Position numbers and translations under genes: made by a program. Shown in pieces: positions 59,945 to 64,000 of a stretch of 64,000 bases of DNA; positions within the stretch are counted from its first letter, which is position 1; every line of letters begins with the position of its first letter. The notes beneath the pieces are model-generated. The model did no database searches, was not told where the DNA came from, and worked only from the letters and a program-made list of their open reading frames with translations. The stretch is from Peptococcaceae bacterium 1198_IL3148 (lineage in GTDB: Bacteria > Bacillota > Desulfotomaculia > Desulfotomaculales > Desulfohalotomaculaceae), in NCBI GenBank assembly GCA_036763105.1, contig JBAIYS010000003.1, positions 1 to 64,000 of the forward strand. Direction: 5' to 3'.

Positions 59945-60406
59945 ATGTTTGCCTTTACGCCGGAAGTATATTTAAGAATAATTCTTTCCATGTTTATTGG
60001 CATAATAATTGGCTACGAAAGAACTCTATATAATAAACCGGCCGGCATGCGTACTTTCTCACTGGTTAGTATGGGTTCAACACTATTTACGTTAATTTCC
60101 ATTTATGGCGCAGAATCTTTAAATTATGACGGTATTATCGACCCTTTGCGTGTGGCGGCCCAAATTGTCAGCGGAATAGGTTTTATCGGTGCCGGTGTTA
60201 TTTATCACAGCAAAAACGGTGGTATGAAACACGGAGTGACCACTGCAGCCGAGCTTTGGGTAGCTGCAGCGGTGGGTATGGCTTTGGGCCTTGGTATGTA
60301 TGACTTAGCAATTTTAGTGACAGCATGTATTATATTTGCCATCTATCTCGGTCGCAAGCTGGATGATTTTGTTGAGAATAAAGAATTAAAAAAGGAAAGC
60401 GAATAG
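59945..60406 (+). CDS. MgtC/SapB family membrane protein
   Basis: A 153-residue protein with four to five membrane helices of the MgtC/SapB family: GIIIGYERTLYNKPAGMRTFSLVSMGSTLFTLIS (about 18-51) and GIGFIGAGVIYHSK, then GVTTAAELWVAAAVGMALGLGMY. MgtC proteins affect magnesium, phosphate and ATP balance; the general role here is not known. It has only the membrane part, without the soluble C-terminal domain of Salmonella MgtC. It lies between the two recombinase genes. Confidence 0.9.
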   Translation: MFAFTPEVYLRIILSMFIGIIIGYERTLYNKPAGMRTFSLVSMGSTLFTLISIYGAESLNYDGIIDPLRVAAQIVSGIGFIGAGVIYHSKNGGMKHGVTTAAELWVAAAVGMALGLGMYDLAILVTACIIFAIYLGRKLDDFVENKELKKESE

Positions 60407-60417
60407 CAGTGTAAATT

Positions 60418-60458
60418 AAAACAACCGCATCTGACAATACAAGCCAGGCGGTTGTTTT
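60418..60458. terminator. Bidirectional terminator between mgtC-type and integrase 2 genes
   Basis: Perfect 11-bp stem AAAACAACCGC (60418-60428) with GCGGTTGTTTT (60448-60458). Confidence 0.82.
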
Positions 60459-60464
60459 ATAGTT

Positions 60465-61301
60465 TTACTGTTTGTCGATATATAAAGATTCTATTGCAGC
60501 CTCTTTATCTTCTTGGGTGGGTTGACTATAGCGCAAAACCATGTCGGCAGAACTATGTCCACTTAGCGATTGCACTAGGCTTAAATCCTTACCGGATCTA
60601 ACTAATCCGGTGATAAAGGTGTGGCGCAAAGCATGGGGATGTGTACCGTATTTTTTTAATACTCTTTGTACCGACCTGACGCTGATCCGTTGATCTCGGT
60701 TGCTGATAAACAGTGCTTCAATATCATCAGTTCGTTGCTCAAGATATTTTTTAATGGCTCGCCTAACTTCAGGGCCTAATGGCAGTTCGCGTTCTTTATC
60801 ACCTTTACCATGCCGCACCTTTAGCGTTCCGGATCTCGGGCCAATAATAATATCACTTTTATTCAGAGCTGTCAGTTCACTTACCCGAATACCTGTATAT
60901 AGTAGTACTATTATCATTGCATAATTCCTCAAGTTATGACTGCGATCCGCCTCCCGGACTAATTTTAGACGTTCCTTTTTGGGTAATGATTTTGGCGCAT
61001 CTTTTTTCTTTTGTTTTGTAAGTTGAATATCTTCTACGGCATCATACTTCTTAGCCCAGCGGCTGAATGATTTAATGGCATGATAAATTTTATTGGTGGT
61101 GCTGGCAGTTTTACCACGGGCAGATAGGGAATCTAGGTACTGCTGCACGTCAGATCTAGCGTATGTATTTAAATCAGCCCCGGCATCAATTAACCAACTT
61201 TCAAATTGACGTAGCACATATAAATATGTTTTAATAGTGGCAACAGATTTTCCTCGCAATTTTTCTCTGGTATATCGTTCCAAAATATCACTGTTAGACA
61301 T
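60465..61301 (-). CDS. Tyrosine recombinase / site-specific integrase 2
   Basis: A 278-residue tyrosine recombinase of XerC/D size. The N-terminal core-binding domain is at about 1-95; the catalytic arginine lies in YTGIRVSELTAL, and HPHALRHTFITGLVRSGKDLSLVQSLSGHSSADMVLRYSQPT holds the H-x-x-R, histidine and tyrosine. ATG 61301 follows GGGGGAG. It is only distantly like integrase 1, so the two did not arise from a recent duplication. A direct repeat lies immediately upstream. Confidence 0.88.
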   Translation of the reverse strand: MSNSDILERYTREKLRGKSVATIKTYLYVLRQFESWLIDAGADLNTYARSDVQQYLDSLSARGKTASTTNKIYHAIKSFSRWAKKYDAVEDIQLTKQKKKDAPKSLPKKERLKLVREADRSHNLRNYAMIIVLLYTGIRVSELTALNKSDIIIGPRSGTLKVRHGKGDKERELPLGPEVRRAIKKYLEQRTDDIEALFISNRDQRISVRSVQRVLKKYGTHPHALRHTFITGLVRSGKDLSLVQSLSGHSSADMVLRYSQPTQEDKEAAIESLYIDKQ

Positions 61302-61319
61302 CAAAAACTCCCCCTAAAA

Positions 61320-61331
61320 TAATTCCACGTC
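61320..61331. repeat. Direct repeat TAATTCCACGTC, copy 1
   Basis: Twelve bases just upstream of the integrase 2 start (18-30 bp before the ATG), repeated exactly at 61457-61468. It could be a binding site for the recombinase or a regulator. Confidence 0.5.
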
Positions 61332-61456
61332 ATATTTTTTTAACTAACTGGCAAAACCGTGCAGTATAAGGCTTTTTGATCTCAATGTTTTTATAAATAC
61401 TTGTAGTGGCAGTAATAATGGCCATATTAACGGCGTAGAATTTATATTCTATGCAC

Positions 61457-61468
61457 TAATTCCACGTC
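61457..61468. repeat. Direct repeat TAATTCCACGTC, copy 2
   Basis: Exact copy of 61320-61331, 137 bp away in the same orientation. A short inverted repeat (GCGTAGAAT 61433-61441 with ATTCTATGC 61446-61454) lies immediately beside it. Confidence 0.5.
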
Positions 61469-62539
61469 GTAAGCTGTTGCTAGGTAAGAGTATATCATAA
61501 ATTTGCCAATGGTGTAGATAATACTCAAAAGATAGCGGTTGATATTATTTAAAGCACAGGCGGCTGTTTAATTCCCTCAGGATATTTTGAGGAGTAATCC
61601 CACAGTGAGCATTTTTATCACTGCTTAAAACGGGCGGTATAAATGTAAGAAATGTTAATAACTGTAAAGCACTTGATATTATGCGGTCTTGGCCAAGGGG
61701 AGGGGAGATTGTTAGCTTATTGACATAATGAGTTTAAATAATTAGGTGTTTAAATTATAGCAATTCAAAAGCTGCACTCCTTTAACATTCAGCCGGTGAC
61801 TATATATGGGTAGCATATTAATAGTAGGGCTAAAGAAGCATCTGCTTGTATTAAAATCTAGACAAGGGTAAAGGGTAGGGGAGGTCAATACATTTTTATT
61901 TACAAACAGATAGGTAAATATTTATAGGGCAACACTGCAATTTGTGCTATACTCAACTTCGCAAAACCTACATTTTGCGAAGTTGAATGAAAAACGTTAT
62001 ATATGGGCTTCTGCTATTTTGTAAACCAAAGGATATTCTATTATGTTAACCACGCTATTCAATGTTATTAATATGCTGGCATATTTACAGTTTTAGTTGC
62101 TATAAACGATGAAATGGCACCTAACACCTCAATTCATTAACTGGCTTACAGTCTTTTATCGAAAAGACAGCTGCATGCCCCAAAAATGACCTAGTAAAAT
62201 GCCTTTTAGGGCTGTTGTAAATAACTCCTAATCCGATTAGTCCTTGTTAAATCAAACTAGCCTTAAAACGCCGTAATATTTTGCCTGCTTAGTGCCCCTT
62301 TGTTAAAGGCCTCTGGAAAGGCTGCTGATCACTTAATAGAAGGAGGGAAAACTAATTTATGTAATCACTTAGGTTCTGAGCAATAATATTTGTGCTGTCT
62401 TTAATTCAAATCCTATAGCCAATTGTCATTCGGTTGATTGCAAAACAATATATGTTTGCTTTCTGGCAATGTTTTACAGGACCCTCTTTCAAACCCTTAG
62501 TTAACATAATACTTATTAGCGGAACCAATATTGTATTAA
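61469..62539. other. Gene-free interval of about 1.1 kb
   Basis: I see no reading frame with coding character on either strand. A good ribosome site near 62341 (AGAAGGAGGG) is followed by ATG and at once TAA, which may be the start of a decayed gene. The only strong structure is the inverted repeat at 61953-61986. The stretch probably holds remains of inserted or lost genes between integrase 2 and the trpX-like gene. Confidence 0.55.
61953..61986. repeat. Perfect 14-bp inverted repeat in the gene-free interval
   Basis: TCAACTTCGCAAAA (61953-61966) pairs with TTTTGCGAAGTTGA (61973-61986), loop CCTACA. No T tract follows on either strand beyond the stem itself, so an operator, a recombination site or a relic terminator are all possible. 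Confidence 0.55.
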
Positions 62540-62593
62540 AATTGGCTCAATTTCAATTAACACTTTATTGATAATCCATTGAGCCAATTTTTT
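62540..62593. terminator. Terminator-like stem at the end of the trpX-like gene
   Basis: ATTGGCTCAAT (62541-62551) pairs with ATTGAGCCAAT (62578-62588), long loop; T6 follows rightward and TTTTAAT leftward, so it may act on both strands. Confidence 0.6.
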
Positions 62594-62631
62594 ATTCCAA
62601 TTTTATATATGGACAATGTCAACCCAGATAA

Positions 62632-63624
62632 TTATTCTTTAATTAATTTTTTGGCCTTATTTTTAAGATCTTCCGGTATGTTGACGCCCATGCGTTCAGC
62701 AGCCTTTAAATTAATAGTTAAATCGGACCCCTGTTGACTCTGAATAGCCATATCATGGGGTTTTTCTCCGTTAATAACCCGCACTGCCATCTCACCGGTG
62801 GTGCGGCCCAATTGGTAATAATCTATACCTACCGTGGCCAACGCCCCTTTCTCAACAGATTCTGATTCGCCGGCGATAATAGGTATGTCATTATCTTCGG
62901 CCACTTTAATTACCGCAGACACTGACGAAATAACCATATTGTCAGTTGGTAAGTAAATGGCATCCACTCTACCCACCAATGACTGGGCGGCTTGCATTAC
63001 CTCGCTTGACGCCGTTACAGTTACTTTAACCAACTCCAATCCCAGTTCCGGTGCTGACTGATCGGCAATATCAACTTGAATTTGCGAGTTGATTTCACTG
63101 GAGTTATAGATAATGCCGACTTTTTTCGCCCCAGGGACGAGATCTTTAATCAGTTTCAATTGATCTTTTACCGGGTTCATATCAGTGGTACCCGTTATGT
63201 TGGTTTCTGGTTTATCTTTGCTCTTAACCAGCTTTGCACTGACAGGATCAGTGACGGCGGTAATCAGTATCGGCAATTCGCTAGTTTCATTGGCCATGGC
63301 CACCGCTGACGGGGTTGCAACGGCCAATATTAAATCATTTTGATCTTCCACTAACTTTCTGGCGATGGTTTGTAAATTTCCCTGGTCTCCTTGGGCGTTA
63401 TGGTAATCAACCACTAGATTTTCATCTGCTACATAACCATGATCATTTAATGCATCCATAAAACCTTCCCTGGCTGCATCCAGCGATGGATGCTCAACAA
63501 TTTGAATCACCCCTAGGTTGACACTATCTTGAGCTGGCGTCTTAGTGTTGTCAGTTTCAGAACTACAGCCGACTACAGTTAGTAACAATACCGATGCAAC
63601 AATTGTCAATAATAGCTTTCTCAT
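62632..63624 (-). CDS. ABC transporter substrate-binding lipoprotein (TrpX-like)
   Basis: A 330-residue lipoprotein of the ABC_sub_bind family (PF04392 type). The signal peptide ends VVGC, giving lipidated C20. The mature part is a two-lobe periplasmic-binding fold (VNLGVIQIVEHPSLDAAREGFMDAL at the start, GAKKVGIIYNSSEINSQ in the middle, VGIDYYQLGRTTGEMAVRVINGEKP near the end). Many relatives are under tRNA-Trp or tRNA-Tyr T-boxes and are called TrpX. No permease or ATPase gene follows, so it is an orphan here. ATG 63624 follows GGAGGT. Confidence 0.87.
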   Translation of the reverse strand: MRKLLLTIVASVLLLTVVGCSSETDNTKTPAQDSVNLGVIQIVEHPSLDAAREGFMDALNDHGYVADENLVVDYHNAQGDQGNLQTIARKLVEDQNDLILAVATPSAVAMANETSELPILITAVTDPVSAKLVKSKDKPETNITGTTDMNPVKDQLKLIKDLVPGAKKVGIIYNSSEINSQIQVDIADQSAPELGLELVKVTVTASSEVMQAAQSLVGRVDAIYLPTDNMVISSVSAVIKVAEDNDIPIIAGESESVEKGALATVGIDYYQLGRTTGEMAVRVINGEKPHDMAIQSQQGSDLTINLKAAERMGVNIPEDLKNKAKKLIKE

Positions 63625-63701
63625 CACATTACCTCCAAATAAATAATTGTTAAATGGTGTTTGAAAAGAAGATCTACCATCCTTTCCTCCTTTCAAGGAA
63701 A

Positions 63702-63867
63702 ATAAAAAAACTCTCCATCCCTAATGGGACGGAGAGTTATATCCGCGGTACCACCCAAATTGGCAAAAAGCCCACTCCAGTAAGATACGGGAATTTACAT
63801 CTTGCCAGCTAAGGGTTCAGTCTGGCTTTTTTACACTAACAACGTTAGTGGTCAGATTGCTAGGGTA
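63702..63867 (-). promoter_or_regulatory. T-box leader element, inner copy
   Basis: On the minus strand the conserved GGGTGGTACCGCGG (63756-63743) is followed by the competing terminator, AACTCTCCGTCCC pairing with GGGATGGAGAGTT (63738-63709), then a T run, just before the trpX-like gene. Uncharged tRNA binding should favour the antiterminator. Only about 120 bases separate it from the outer terminator and they form small hairpins, so a full Stem I with specifier loop is not evident. Confidence 0.85.
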
Positions 63868-64000
63868 ATAAAAAAACACTTCATCCCTAAGGGACGAAAT
63901 GTTATTTCGCGGTACCACCCTAATTGCCAGTAGCCTCTTTGCTGGTGCCGAATGTAAAATCCGATACCTCTTCCCTTTTAACGGCGGGAACCCCCGACTA
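63868..64000 (-). promoter_or_regulatory. T-box leader element, outer copy (runs off the window)
   Basis: On the minus strand AGGGTGGTACCGCG (63921-63908) is followed by terminator arms ACATTTCGTCCC and GGGATGAAGTGT (63902-63876) and a T run. Stem III-like pairing (CCAG with CTGG) precedes it. The 5' part with the specifier codon lies beyond base 64000, so the amino acid cannot be read. Confidence 0.85.

Noticed and set aside
62339-62364. Strong ribosome site followed by ATG
   Set aside because: The ATG is followed directly by TAA; at most a relic of a lost gene.
1-64000. CRISPR arrays, prophage structural genes, toxin-antitoxin or restriction loci
   Set aside because: No regularly spaced repeats and no recognisable cas, phage, or defence proteins were seen; the recombinases are the only mobile-type genes apart from the intron remnant.

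Overview
The window reads as chromosome of an anaerobic, endospore-forming Firmicute of the Peptococcaceae/Desulfotomaculum type. The basis is low-to-moderate GC, strong Shine-Dalgarno sites with frequent TTG/GTG starts, ferredoxin-linked enzymes (an aldehyde-ferredoxin-oxidoreductase-like protein and a four-subunit 2-oxoacid:ferredoxin oxidoreductase), many sporulation genes (spoVM, spoVAC-spoVAD-spoVAE, spoVB, an alpha/beta-type SASP, YhcN-like lipoprotein), and candidate sporulation sigma-factor promoters. No species can be named from sequence alone.

1-9.7 kb: an AOR-like module (four-cluster ferredoxin, 711-residue tungsten/molybdenum-type oxidoreductase, MoaD/ThiS-like carrier), then korDABC, a soluble CZB chemoreceptor, a HEAT-repeat protein and thioredoxin reductase. 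10-18.7 kb: sucCD (which together with Kor interconverts 2-oxoglutarate, succinyl-CoA and succinate), a 50-residue membrane peptide, an MFS and a BASS transporter, ychF, a UPF0173 hydrolase, a second TrxB-like protein and an unknown. 18.7-25.9 kb: larE-larB-larC for the nickel-pincer cofactor, with larC split by a candidate -1 frameshift site; DinG; psd-pssA; and a 21-codon spoVM too short for ordinary gene calling. 26-32.4 kb: a KinB-like sensor kinase with a cysteine-rich PAS, nucleoside salvage (pyrimidine phosphorylase, deoC), small unknown genes and mgtE.

32.4-38.4 kb: a compact spore-membrane/germination operon (DUF1657 x2, DUF421-DUF1657 fusion, spoVAC, spoVAD, spoVAE, YhcN-like lipoprotein, DUF421, DUF4363) resembling the gene set of the spoVA-2mob operons of Bacillus, followed by a TPR protein. 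38.5-47 kb: DUF366, folE, a YpmA-like peptide, surE, a SASP, spoVB, an EF-G2-type GTPase, two tiny proteins, two tRNA-Trp genes around a 42-codon ORF, and ddl. 47-57.5 kb: a zinc-ribbon peptide, UPF0182, a group II intron remnant, a ComFB-like protein, a glycosyltransferase, a Na/Pi cotransporter, an orphan tatA and several small cysteine-containing proteins.

57.5-64 kb looks accessory: two tyrosine recombinases bracket a transglutaminase-like protein and an MgtC-type membrane protein, followed by about 1.3 kb without genes. Beyond that is an orphan ABC substrate-binding lipoprotein (TrpX-like), transcribed leftward from a leader with two tandem T-box elements, the outer one running off the window. 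The most notable signals are the larC slippery site, the tandem T-boxes, the spoVA-2mob-like operon, the tiny spoVM, sigma-H-like promoters sharing one fixed spacing, and the intron remnant. I found no CRISPR array and no clearly new defence system.
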